NCBI GenBank assembly: GCA_030323885.1
Contig: CM059186.1
Location: 22,897,849 to 22,961,848 of the forward strand
Reading direction: 5' to 3'
DNA: 64,000 nucleotides
Source of the DNA: Branchipolynoe longqiensis
Lineage: Eukaryota > Annelida > Polychaeta > Phyllodocida > Polynoidae
In this document: positions 34,152-44,430 of the stretch, in pieces
Position numbering within the stretch: position 1 is the stretch's first letter
How the letters are laid out: each line of letters starts with the position of its first letter
The notes under the pieces: generated by a model
Database searches by the model: none
What the model saw: only the letters and a program-made list of their open reading frames with translations
What the model was told of the DNA's origin: nothing
Position numbers and translations under genes: made by a program

Positions 34152-35089
34152 GGGCCATATGCAGGAGTCAGTGTTAGCGGGGTTTGGTGTTAGAGCCTAT
34201 TACCGTTTAGCTATCACCGACGTCAGGAACTGTGTCAAGTCGTATGCAGGAGCGCGTAACAATTTCATTATAGCTAAACGTGAATTTATTTATAGATTTG
34301 GGAAATCCCTCTGCATCTGTACCCATATATTAGGCTTAAATATATTAAATGCTATCATATTTAACAGAATTGGATACGCAATAAGTGAAATTTGATGAAA
34401 TTAACCCTAAATTCGAAGCAATATTAACACTGCCGCCGTAACGGCGGTGATATTAATATTTATATTTTCGAATGGACGAACGTAAAGTAAACAAATCACC
34501 GCAGCCGCACCATCGACGTCGCTTTCCATACTGGCGGCAGCGGTGGTTGCTTGCATTCGTCGGTTCGAAAATATTAATATCGCCGCCGTCGCGGCGGCAG
34601 CATTAATATTGCTTGGAATTTAGGGTTAATTTGAATAAATTTCACTTATTGCGTATGTAATTCTGTTAAATATGATAGCATTGAATAGATTTGGGCCTAT
34701 TACATTGCCGTCAACGTCGGCGCGGCGGTGGCGGCAGCGGCGGCGGCGATTTGTTTACTTTACGTTCGTCGATTCGAAAATATAACTATTAATATCGCCG
34801 CCAATGCGGTGGTAGCCTTAATAACGCTTCGAATTTAGGGTTAAATTGATAAACTTTCACTTATTGTGTATTTAATTCTGTTAAATATGATAGCATTGAA
34901 TAGATTTGCCAACAACCTTACGCTAACACCGCCCTTAAACGTCATATGAAACGGGGTTAGTGTCGCGGACCTTAAAACGCGTGGTGTTAGGCCTATCACT
35001 GACTCGTGCATACCGACTTTTCGGCGCTAAACCAGAAATCCCCTCTAAACGCGTTTTGGCTCGCTAACAGTGACTCCTGCATATGGCCC
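34152..35089 (+). mobile_element. MITE-3, best full-length copy
   Basis: Perfect ends GGGCCATATGCAGGAGTCA and inverse; CTG directly flanks both sides. The interior has inverted arms around cgaatggacgaacgtaaagt and a second arm copy (34740-34850). No ORF. Confidence 0.92.
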
Positions 35090-35139
35090 CTGATTTCCGG
35101 CATTTTCCCACGATTTACCGCCACTATGACAGTGTTAAT

Positions 35140-35934
35140 CCTATATAGGGTATGCACTGATGTCACGCTAAGCGGAAGTGCGGCCATTGTGGCGATAGTA
35201 ACCACAATAATAACACACTGTCACACTGCAAACTCAATGGCTATGAGCAATGGCTATGAGCAAACAGAAAAAGTGAAATATCTATCAAACTAATTCACCT
35301 AGAAACAAATCGGTTGGTACACATATAGAAAACATGTTTACCAATAAGATTATATTAAATTGATAAGGTTAGGGTTCTGGATTTCTATTAATTTTGAATA
35401 AAACTAATGTTTTGCACTGCGCGTACCGGCAAACTCAAGCCAATCAAGGCATTGTCAATGGTCGTGAGCAATCTTCACACAGAAAAAGTGAAATATCTCT
35501 AAAACCACACCACCTAAAACCAAATCGCTTGGTAGACATAGAAAACATATTCAACGAATAGATTATATTAAACTTATACGGTTAGGGTTCTGGATTTCTA
35601 TTAATTTTGAATGAAATAGATGTTTTGTACTGCGCGTACTGGCAAACTCAAGGCATTGTCAATGGTCGTGAGCAATCTTCATACAGAAAAAGTGAAATAT
35701 CTCTTTAAAAAACACCACCTAGAAACAAATCGCTTGGTACACATATAGAAAACATATTCAATGAATAGTTTATATTAAATTTATAAGGTTAGGGTTCTGG
35801 AATTCTATTAATTTTGAATGAAATAGACGTTTTCCACTGTGTGTACAGGCAAACTCTATGGGATGTTTACTGGTTGATATCGCCACAATGGCCGCGCATC
35901 TGGTTCGTGTCGTCACATGATTACCCTATATAGG
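35140..35934. mobile_element. Satellite-cored inverted-repeat element E3
   Basis: Inverted ends CCTATATAGGGTA...GCGGCCATTGTGGCGATA pair with 35873-35934. The core holds about three 202-205 bp units (aaactcaa starts near 35231, 35432, 35646, 35851) matching the unit of E1 and E2. Confidence 0.88.
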
Positions 35935-36019
35935 GGGAAATTCGCTGTTGGTTCGCAGTCTGATTTCCGCGGGTTTTTTCGAAGACCACTTCCACTTTCG
36001 TCCCTGGTGTTGGGTTTAA

Positions 36020-36825
36020 GTGTGATGGGGGTGGGGGTGAGGTCGTTGACAGTAACACTGCTGAGCGTTGGGTTAGAGTGTGTTGGGTTAGGGTGTGTGT
36101 GTGTAGTAGGAGTGGGTTAGAGGGTGATGGGGGTGCGGTGGGGGTTGACAGTGACACTGCTGAGAAGTGCGTTGGGTTAGGGTGTGTTGGGTTAGGGTGT
36201 GTGTGTAGTAGGAGTGGGTTAGATGGTGTAGGGGGTGCGGTGGGGGTTGACAGTGACACTGCTGAGAAGTGCGTTGGGTTAGGGTGTGTTGGGTTATGGT
36301 TCGTGTGTAGTAGAAGTGGGTTAGAGAGTGTAGGGGGTGTGGTGGGGGTTGACAGTGACACTGCTGAGAACTGCGTTGGGTTAGAGTGTGTTGGGTTAGG
36401 GTGTGTGTGTGTAGTAGGAGTGGGTTAGGGGGTGCGGTGGGGGTTGACAGTGACACTGCTGAGAAGTGCGTTGGGTTAGAGTGTGTGTTGGGTTAGGGTG
36501 TGTGTGTAGGAGTGGGTTAGAGGGTGTAGGGGGTGCGGTGGGGGTTGACAGTGACACTGCTGAGAACTGCGTTGGGTTAGAGTGTGTTGGGTTAGGGTGT
36601 GTGTGTGTAGTAGGAGTGGGTTAGGGGGTGCGGTGGGGGTTGACAGTGACACTGCTGAGAAGTGCGTTGGGTTAGAGTGTGTTGGGTTAGGGTGTGTGTG
36701 TAGTAGGAGTGGGTTAGAGGGTGTAAGGTGTGCGGTGGGGGTTGACAGTGACACTGCTGAGAAGTGTGTTGGGTTAGGGTGTGTGTGTGTGTATGAGTGG
36801 GTTAGAGGGTGTAAGGGGTGGGGAG
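36020..36825. repeat. Minisatellite of about 104 bp, 7-8 units, containing TTAGGG
   Basis: Each unit has gttgacagtgacactgctg, then one or two ttgggttagggtgtg, then tagtaggagtgggttag. The + strand is G-rich and short of C. Frames through it are artefacts. Confidence 0.94.
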
Positions 36826-37014
36826 GCTGTGCACCTGAGGCTCTCTCTGCTGGTGAACTGGTGGTTGCCCGTCAATGAGGGGACATATTGTATACATTAT
36901 GATGTAAATGTACCTTATACGCATGTAGCTTAATTTCCTCGTGACTACAAACTTAATTCATTGCTGGTAAACTTGACTGACATGAAATTGTATTATTGTA
37001 ATTTGTTGTTGCAG
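36826..37014 (+). other. Intron end upstream of the LRR exon
   Basis: No repeat family recognised. A branch-point-like ttgactgac (about 36973) and the acceptor ttgttgttgcag end at 37014. Confidence 0.6.
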
Positions 37015-37086
37015 AATCCTCTCCCATAATCGACTTCGTGCCATCCCGACGTTTCCGAACGATTGCAACCTCACAACTCTAGTCTT
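37015..37086 (+). CDS. Internal exon of a leucine-rich-repeat receptor, LGR4/5/6-like (partial gene)
   Basis: This is a 72-nt exon, the classic size of one LRR, between acceptor ttgttgttgcag and donor GTAAGT. One base completes the first codon (xxA) and two bases (TT) start the last, so both introns are phase 2. The translated frame reads I, then LSHNRLRAIPTFPNDC, then NLTTLV plus a split Leu. This is an LxxNxLxxIP repeat with a P-T-F-P-x-D-C segment and an N-L-T glycosylation sequon. Joined to the exon at 47233 the repeat period is 22 residues. From memory, LGR4/5/6 receptors have such a short repeat with P-S-F-x-x-C late in their R-spondin-binding ectodomain. Other extracellular LRR proteins (type C LGR, LRIG, Slit-like) remain possible. 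The LRR assignment is firm; the subfamily is an inference. No start, signal peptide or transmembrane part lies in view. Confidence 0.85.
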
Positions 37087-37273
37087 GTAAGTATGAGCAC
37101 TTCGGCTTCTGTGTGCAGATTTTGCAACACAGCCAACATTGTAATAGCAGCAGCCCATATCGAGTGTCGTTGATTGATTGCGACTGTGTTCCCAGACAAG
37201 TAATGCTTATTAGCTGATATTGTTAGCACCTTTAACCCCCTCCACGCCCCCTCACCCCTCACACTTCACACAC

Positions 37274-37590
37274 CGGGCGCGGTGGTCGAATCGGTAGAGC
37301 GCGGGCCTCGCATGCAGAAGGTCGGGAGTTCGATTCCCGGTCGAGTCAAACCAATACCTTATAAAATTGATACGTGTCACTTCCTACCTTGGCACTTGGC
37401 ATTAATAGGATAGGGCAAGGACTGGTTAGCTCACTGTCAGAATATCGGGTTATGGTGCCTGGAGCTTGATTTCCGAGTGGCGCAGCACTATAAAGTCACC
37501 ATGAGTGCACACTGTCACAAGTTGGTACCAGTACTGATATGACCTTAGATATTGCTAGGATGTAAAACTGCAACGACCAACAAATCATCT
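37274..37590 (+). mobile_element. SINE-A, full length (head type 1)
   Basis: Head ccgggcgcggtggtcgaatc ... gggagttcgattcccgg has clear A- and B-box resemblance. It lies 187 bp downstream of the LRR exon, in the intron. Confidence 0.93.
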
Positions 37591-37600
37591 AGATGCCAGT

Positions 37601-38284
37601 GTAGCAGGAAATCACAAACCCCTGGAAATGTAGCATTTATGTCCCCACGCATGCCAGATATATGTTTGATTTTGAACTTCTACCAGATCTGACATTGATT
37701 ACATTGCCGATCCTGAAACTGAGTGATAACACCAGGATGTTGCTGCACCTCTTTACCTGGTCTTTAGAATGGGCTGAAAACGGTAGTCTGGTCCCCTGGC
37801 CTTTATTCACAGATGTCGTCACTGTGGTCATATGACTAGTGTTGCCGTATTGCTGTGGTACTTGTAGCTAGCTTATCAGAAATCCACTGTGTTAGATATG
37901 CTGCAAATTGTATATTTAGCAGCTATTGTCAGCTCACCTTATTACATATCTTCAATATACACCATGTTTGTGAATATAATCCTGAATTTGGGGAAAAGTA
38001 GCAGAAACACGAGCGAATGCTTCATCGCTGACAAAACTTATTTGGCAGAATACAGTTTTCAGCGCATGTGCGGTCGGAATTAGGAACTGGACTATCACAA
38101 AGATGTTTTCATTAGGGTAAAGTCTGCCAAACATGGAGGGTTTGCGATTTCCAGGGGGGGGGGATATGTGATTTCCTAGGAAATTGCAAACCCACCATGC
38201 CCATATATGGCATGGGAGTTTGTGATTTTCTAGGAAATCACAAGTGGGGGTTTGCGATTTACAGGGTTTGCGATTTCCTGCTAC
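37601..38284. mobile_element. MITE-9, inverted-repeat element with TTTGCGATTTCC motifs
   Basis: Ends GTAGCAGGAAATCACAAACC and its inverse (tttgcgatttcctgctac). The right part repeats the end motif several times. An 80-codon open frame inside (TAG to TGA, with L-rich LRR-like spacing) is rejected as coding. Confidence 0.72.
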
Positions 38285-38640
38285 TCCGGAAAGATTCGAA
38301 AGCCGTAGTCACCATTCGGGTTCAAGTTGGATGGATTTGACTTTCTGCTTTAAAAACCTTTTATAGATACATGCATTAGGTTGATCTTTATACTTTACTT
38401 TACTTTGCTTTTCTTTACTGTGAAGGAACTTTCATTTAGCGATATTTCAAGTGAAAACATCCTAATTTAATGTTGGTGTACCTGTCAAAATGTTCTATGA
38501 GAGGCTTGAGCAGGGACAGTTTACCTTTGCGCAAGTCCGTTTCTCTGCTTCTTTCAGTGGAATGGTTAATTATACATTTGTTGGGTGAGATCAGGACAAG
38601 TGTGGATAATTTAAATAATTAATTTGATTGAGGTCTCGTT
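38285..38640 (-). mobile_element. MITE-1, strongly diverged
   Basis: Order and spacing fit MITE-1 in reverse (gattcgaaagccgtagtc, tttatactttactttac, aatttaatgttgg, gttctatgag), but identity is low. Confidence 0.5.
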
Positions 38641-38659
38641 GCGAGTTAAAGCTGCATAG

Positions 38660-39150
38660 CACACAGCCAGTTAAAGCTGCGTAGCATAAACTTTTAGAAA
38701 CGAAATCATTTGCTTAGAATTGATCCTACATATCCAGATTATTTAACATTTATTATTGCATAGACAGGAATAAATAATAAGTTAATTTAATAGAAGTTAA
38801 TATTTGGCTAATGCACCCCAAAATTAATTTAGGCTGTTTTCATTTCAATTTCACCACAGTTGTATGCTCTTTTGGCATACACTTCTGTCATTATTTTACC
38901 TGTTTAAACACCGTATGACCCCCAATAGCCGATGTTTACTTTTTGTGCTGGAGAGTCGTTAAACAAACAAACAAACAAACAAACAAACAAACAAACAAAC
39001 AAACAAACAAACAAACAAACAAAAGGTTGTCACTTCAAGTTTCTCCAAAGATAACCACTTCTAAACACAATGGTTAACGCAATCTATTAATAGTATCATT
39101 GAAAATAATGACAAAAACTCGAATCTATGAGGCTATGTAATTTTTAATTG
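38660..39150 (+). mobile_element. MITE-1 copy with an inserted SINE tail and (CAAA)n
   Basis: ttaaagctgcgtagcataaac ... gaatctatgaggctatgtaa. The insertion at about 38925-39023 ends in fourteen or so CAAA units. Confidence 0.72.
38954..39023. repeat. (CAAA)n microsatellite
   Basis: It extends the aaacaaac tail of the inserted SINE end. Confidence 0.95.
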
Positions 39151-39369
39151 TAGCACATATATATATATATGGTAAGGTGTCCCAAATGTTGATCGGTAGT
39201 AGAAACGAGTTACTCACTTCTATAGCGAAATACAAATAACAAGTTTTATTGGACTGGGGCCAGTCCCATTTGAGTTTTATCAGAATAGGCAAGTTGCCAG
39301 GCACAGCAATGAATATAACCATCATTTTCGTAACTAATAAGCATTATTGTTCTGTAACTTATTATTAGG
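39151..39369. other. Unassigned AT-rich sequence
   Basis: Includes a short TA run. No gene or repeat recognised. Confidence 0.4.
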
Positions 39370-40205
39370 ACGATCATATTCTCATCGGCTAGTTTCTGCA
39401 TTAGTCGCTGATGTTGGTTAGTTTCTGCATGCCATAACACTACATTAATCGCTGATGTCGGTTAGTTTCTGCATGCCGTAACACTTTGTTAATCGCTAAT
39501 GTTGGCTTGTTTCTGCAAGATTTAACCGTGCAAAGTCGCCCGATCTCAGCTTGTTTTGGCAAGTTTTAACTGTACAAAGTCATGATATCGGCTTGTTTCC
39601 GGAAGCTTTAACTGTACAAAGTCACTGATGTCGGCGTGATTTTGCAAGCTTTAACTGTACAAATTCGCCGATATCGGATCCTTTCTGCAAGCTTTAACTG
39701 TACAAAGTCGCCAATGTCGGCTTGTTTTTCCAAGCTTTAACTGTACAAAGTCACGATGTCAGCTTGTTTCGTAAGCTTTAACTGAACAAAGTCGCTGATG
39801 TCGGCGTTTTTCTGCAAGCTTTAACTGTACAAAGTCGCTGATGTTGGCATGTTTCTGCAAGCTTTAACTGTACAAAGTCGCCGTGTTGGCTTGTTTCGGC
39901 AAGCTTTAGCTGTACAAAGTCACAGTGTCGGCTTGTTTCCGGAAGCTTTTTTCTGTACAAAGTCACGATGTCGGCTTGTTTCCGGAAGCTTTAACTGTAC
40001 AAAGTCGCTGATGTCGGCGCGTTTCTGCAAGCTTTAACTGTGCAAATTCACGATGTTGGCTTGTTTCCGCAACTTTTGACTGCACAAAGTCGCCGATGTC
40101 AACTTGTTTCTGCAAGCTTTAACTGAACATAGTCGCTAATGTCGACTAGTTTTCGTGAGTCTTCGCTAGCTCCACACAGTCACCGACATCGGCTGGCTCC
40201 TGAGA
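39370..40205. repeat. Minisatellite of about 42 bp, roughly 17 units
   Basis: The unit is aagctttaactgtacaaagtc + gctgatgtcggcttgtttctgc with indels. The first and last units are most diverged, so expansion was from the middle. Confidence 0.9.
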
Positions 40206-40207
40206 GT

Positions 40208-40495
40208 CTAAAAGTTGCATAATAAATCCGATAAAAGTTAACACTTTCAAAGCCAAATCACTTACTTAGATTTGATCCTGCATATCCAACCAACTTAGAT
40301 ACTGGTACATACTCATGAAACACTAAACTTCCACGCCAAAATTAATTTGGCCGTCATTTGCCAAAATTAATTGAGCATGTTTTCACTCTAAATACCTCCA
40401 AAGTTAGGAATTTAACGTAAAAGTTACTTCAAACTAGGTAGATTATAACAATTAATCTAATATACTTATCTCAGAAAATGGCAGAAACTGTAATA
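40208..40495 (+). mobile_element. MITE-1 copy, right end eroded
   Basis: ctaaaagttgcataataaatccg ... atacttatctcagaaaatgg. Confidence 0.75.
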
Positions 40496-40548
40496 TTAAA
40501 ACAAATAATGCAAGAAGGCACAGCTATGGGATAAAGCAACTAACTCCC

Positions 40549-40615
40549 GGCCGTCCTGATATGGTTTTAGATGTTGTTAGAACGTAAAACTCCAACAACC
40601 AACCAACCAACTAAC
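40549..40615 (+). mobile_element. SINE-A, 3' tail only
   Basis: ccgtcctgatatggttttag ... aacgtaaaactccaacaac. Confidence 0.8.
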
Positions 40616-40669
40616 TCCCGACTGTAATTTGTCATTTGCATTTTGTACACAACAACCTGGCTGGGAACT

Positions 40670-40860
40670 AGTAGGTCTAGAACCGGGTCTAGTACCGGGT
40701 CTAGAATCAGATCTAGCACCAGGTCTAGAATCGGGTCTAGCACCAGGTCTAGAATCGGGTCTAACAGTAACACTAGTTCTAGAACCCGGTGTAATACTAG
40801 TTAGGTCTAGAATCGGGTCTAGTACTAGGTCTAGAACCGGGCGAACACATGACAGGAGTA
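40670..40860. repeat. CTAG-rich minisatellite of about 20 bp
   Basis: Units ggtctagaaccgggtctag and ggtctagaatcgggtctag, about nine, rich in the palindrome TCTAGA. Frames with DPVLDLVLDP-type repeats are artefacts. Confidence 0.93.
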
Positions 40861-41518
40861 CCAGCACTAGTACTAGTAGTAGTAGAACGCAGACGCCAAT
40901 CAGCGGGTGACGGGTGTGGCGGGGAGGAGTGTGGCGGGGGGGGTTGTGTTGGGGGGGGGGGGGTATATGGCATGGCCATAGTGATAGTGCCCTCGGCGGG
41001 AAGGCACGCAGATGAATAATTGATCGATAAGGACCCAGTTGCCCATCGTGCGGGCAGTTCTCCTCGGGCCCCGATAATAACGCTTCAATTGTAAGCTCAT
41101 TGTAAGAGCCGGGACCCCCAGCGACGAAAACCCCCGACGGGCCCACGCCCCGAGAGCCGGGCTGGCGGGCGGGCGCTCTCCGACCTTTGACCCGCCCTCC
41201 CCACTACCCTGTACTGTCTACCTCGACCCCCAGTGACCATATTTTTGGGGTCAGAAGTCAGAGGTCGGGTAGCAGCAGTATGTATGTAGCATGGGTGGGA
41301 AGGTGTGGCGATGTATATAATGGGGGAGGTGTCGGGTAATTAGTGTGACTGATGATGCGGAATGAATGCAGCAAAAAGTGATTAGCAAACCCCCCTCTCC
41401 ATCGTATCTGGCCCGGAGTAATAATGCCTAGTGAATGTGTGTACTTTATCAGATTTGTTGGTTGAATTCAAATTTAAATGACAATAGGTTTTATATTTAT
41501 ATATATAGACCGACCAAA
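40861..41518. other. Unique sequence, partly CpG-rich
   Basis: No repeat family recognised over about 40985-41400. The part around 41010-41100 (gaataattgatcgataagg, cccgataataacgcttc) is AT-motif rich inside GC-rich flanks, as in enhancers. It is intronic to the LRR gene. No ORF is supported. Confidence 0.4.
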
Positions 41519-41640
41519 CGGGATGGCCGAATGAGTTGAGCGTCCGTCTACCGTTTTGGTAGATAATGGGATTCGAACCCACGGGTTCGAATCCTGGTCG
41601 AGTTAAACAAATGGCTTTAAAATGTTATGTAGTTTCCTAT
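41519..41640 (+). mobile_element. SINE-A, head fragment (type 2)
   Basis: gggatggccgaatgagttg ... gggttcgaatcctggtcg, then truncated at ttatgtagtttcctatatag. Confidence 0.88.
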
Positions 41641-42389
41641 ATAGGCCTATGTGGGGCTGAATTGTTCATTGTTCATTAAAATAATTGTTCATTAAAATAT
41701 TAACACCTAATTAACGTATCTACATTTATTACAGAAAAACATACATCTCAATCATTCACACTAACATTATTTTATATTTAAAAACTTTGCCAAACTGGAC
41801 TGCACAGCCCCTGAAAGAAGGTTTAAATCTGGGATATTAGTGCCAATTCATGTTTGATGGATTTCAAGTGTCTGATTAACCAGAGCTATAGGTATGCTAT
41901 AGGCATGTTTGTTACAAAAAAAGCAGTGTCAGTGTCGGAAAGCGAGTGTCGGATTAACCAGAGTAATTAACATTGATTAACATTGGGGAAATTCGTTACA
42001 CCTGAAATTTTGTCAGTAACCAAAATTGTCCGATTAACCAGAGCTGTATATATATATATATATATCTTTAGAGCCTAATTTTTTTTGAAGGCGTGGGGGG
42101 TAAGTATTTTATTCATCCAAACATATCATTTATCAGCAACGAAGCGCTAGTCTTCTAGCTGTTCACGGTTCCAGGCATTCACTCAGTTCTTTGATGATAC
42201 ATGTTAGTAATGGAATGGAGACACTGTTATGTTTTGCAGTATTTGCATTCATCTATTCTTCTTCTTCATCGTGTCCTTCCACCAGTTATCTCAAGGGATT
42301 TTCGAGCAGAGGTATGATTGGGACGTGCTCTCGGTGGTGGATGGTGGTAGCAGGATTTGCAATCAGATAGCTGATTCCCAGGGCCGCGA
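41641..42389. other. Unassigned AT-rich sequence with mariner-like remnants
   Basis: Repeated gattaaccagagctat motifs (about 41876, 41952, 42031) look like ends of Tc1/mariner MITEs. A TA run lies at 42046-42065. Confidence 0.45.
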
Positions 42390-42625
42390 TGTGGATGCTC
42401 CTGCTGTGGCCAGTTTGTCGATAGAAAGCCCGGGTCTACACTTTTACCGACCCAAGGGATTTTTAACCTCCCACACCACATAGGCATGGTATGAGAGCAA
42501 CCAGCCTTCGATGACGCTGTAAGTTATACACAGCGGTGGAAATCCAAATTGGCAGAGGTGGGGGGGGGGCACGGGGACTCGAACCACCAACCCTTGGATC
42601 AGGCACTCTTCCACAGAGATTCATC
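42390..42625 (-). mobile_element. SINE-C copy
   Basis: tgtcgatagaaagcccggg, ttttaacctcccacacca, cagcggtggaaatccaaat, then the tRNA-like head ggggactcgaaccaccaac ... ctcttccacagag. Confidence 0.85.
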
Positions 42626-42945
42626 TATTAAAGGTACATAAACCAGCAATTGTTTGCACTATATACACTATGCTGGCGATAATGGAGCAGATGTGAGCTG
42701 GATGGAAGATGAATTAAAATAGGTGCATGTGTCATTATGACTTAAGTTCCTCGGGATTTGGGGATGGGGGGGGGGGGGGGTATACAGGTCCTGGGCGTTT
42801 TTTTTGTATTATCGGTTAATTAGATTAACAGTGCGTGAGATGTTATCAGTTGGTTAGGAGAAGAGAGGGCTCTGATGCTGTTGCTATTCCCTCCAAATTT
42901 GAAATGATTTCCCCCCGAAATGGGATGTGATGGGTTAGTTAAAGC
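42626..42945. other. Unassigned, with a G run
   Basis: A G tract lies at about 42768-42780. No gene recognised. Confidence 0.4.
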
Positions 42946-43525
42946 TGCATAACGCATTAAAGCATCACATTTCCGAAACCAAAACACTCACCTAGATTTT
43001 TACCCTGGATATTTAACCTAGATACTGGTGCACCTATTAAGCATTTATTAAGTGTTTGATGCAGCATAGGACACATTAAGTTAATATAATAGAACATTAA
43101 AGCTGCATAGTCCGATGAAGCATCAAATTTTCAAAACCAAAATAATTATACAGATTTGACTGTACATATCTAACTTAGATATCGACGCACATATTAAGCA
43201 TTTATTGCCAAATAGAAGGGAATACTGAGACACTTTGATAGAACCTGTTACTGTTGACGTCTATGGTGTCAGAGTTTTGGTGTGCTTGCCAAAACTAAGT
43301 TTACATGATTGAATTTCAAATATCTCAAAACTTATCCATTTAAAATAAAAGTTACTTCAACCTGAAATAAGGTAGATTGTAACAATCAATTTAATATATT
43401 TATCTCAGAAAAATTACCAAAATGCAAAACCATCGGACTATGCAACTTTAATGCTGAATGAAGCGAAGCCTATGGGGTCAGAATCTTGAGGTGCACACCA
43501 AAATTAATTTAACATATTTTCACGT
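42946..43525 (+). mobile_element. MITE-1 copy interrupted by a second MITE-1
   Basis: The outer copy runs 42946-43096 and resumes at 43452 (gctgaatgaagcgaagcctatgg), exactly where the family sequence would continue after aatagaac. Confidence 0.85.
43097..43451 (+). mobile_element. MITE-1, complete copy nested in MITE-1
   Basis: TTAA at both ends (43097-43100, 43448-43451), termini AGCTGCATAGTCCGATG and CATCGGACTATGCAACT. The outer element is interrupted at TTAA, which fixes the target preference. Confidence 0.93.
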
Positions 43526-44096
43526 CAAATAAATTAAGATATTAATCTTTTATCCAGCATTGCATGTACATCAATATAATCAGTACATCTTATGCCATGT
43601 GGATTTAGATTTAGACAAATCTAGGCACTCAGACTAGTGTTAGAGCCATAGCCAGAGTCAGTTTTACTTATTTTATTAATGTTTTTATTTATATCCTATG
43701 GTTAATGACATATGTAGAACTAGAAAATGAGTAGGGTTAATCAGATATTGGTTATATATTTCTCTGAAACAACTGTATGTTGACACATTTGGCATTTTAA
43801 TATTTGGAACAAGAATTAAGAATGGTGATGTGGATATCACTGATTGTTTTGTGTGGAATTGTATGTTTCTTAGCTCAGAAAGTTTAACTATGGCTATTTT
43901 TTTCTTAGCTATATTCATCAGATCATTATATTGCATGTGGGCATACATGTTTATGCCAAATTGTTATGTATTTCATTTTGAATAAAAATCTAAGTTTTGC
44001 CCTACGCGTATCGGTAAACTCAATGGCCAGACGCATTTGCTTTGCTGCCAACGCCGCTTTCAGTGCATGAGCACTCGGAACGGTGATCTCGTCTAT
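43526..44096 (+). mobile_element. Repeat family F, copy 2
   Basis: Shares with 15300-15868 the blocks agatattaatcttttat, ctcagactagtgttagagcc, atatcctatggttaatg and the end cggaacggtgatctcgtctat. Confidence 0.78.
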
Positions 44097-44153
44097 AACG
44101 CTCCCCTCTCTCTCGCCCCCAATGCACCCTTAAATATCATGGATGGAGGTTCT

Positions 44154-44290
44154 GTGTGAGTGAGTGAGTGAGTGAGTGAGTGAGTGAGTGAGTGAGTGAG
44201 TGAGTGAGTGAGTGAGTGAGTGAGTGGGTATGTATGTATGTATGTATGTATGTGTGTGTGTATGTGGACGAGTGTATGTATGTATGTGAT
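44154..44290. repeat. (GTGA)n and (GTAT)n microsatellites
   Basis: About 18 GTGA units to 44226, then GTAT units. Confidence 0.95.
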
Positions 44291-44379
44291 GTTATGCATG
44301 TAATGTATTTATTGTATTAATACATGCGATGCACGCATGTAATCCATGCAATCTTTGCGATGCATGTGCGTCTGTGTCT

Positions 44380-44388
44380 GAAAATGTG

Positions 44389-44430
<42 letters not shown>

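Noticed and set aside
36078..36754. Frames of about 100-146 codons over the TTAGGG-containing minisatellite
   Set aside because: Open on both strands with units that change frame; no domain.
36020..36825. Interstitial telomere
   Set aside because: TTAGGG occurs only once or twice per 104-bp unit and never as an uninterrupted hexamer array.
37274..37345. tRNA gene at the head of SINE-A (and at the other SINE heads)
   Set aside because: A- and B-box-like motifs are present but the sequence continues into the SINE body and I see no complete cloverleaf with paired acceptor stem.
37637..37831. An LRR-looking open frame (L..LPILKLSDNTRM..L) close to the real LRR exon
   Set aside because: It lies inside MITE-9 (GTAGCAGGAAATC ends), would break the LRR register between the two supported exons, and has no proper splice context.
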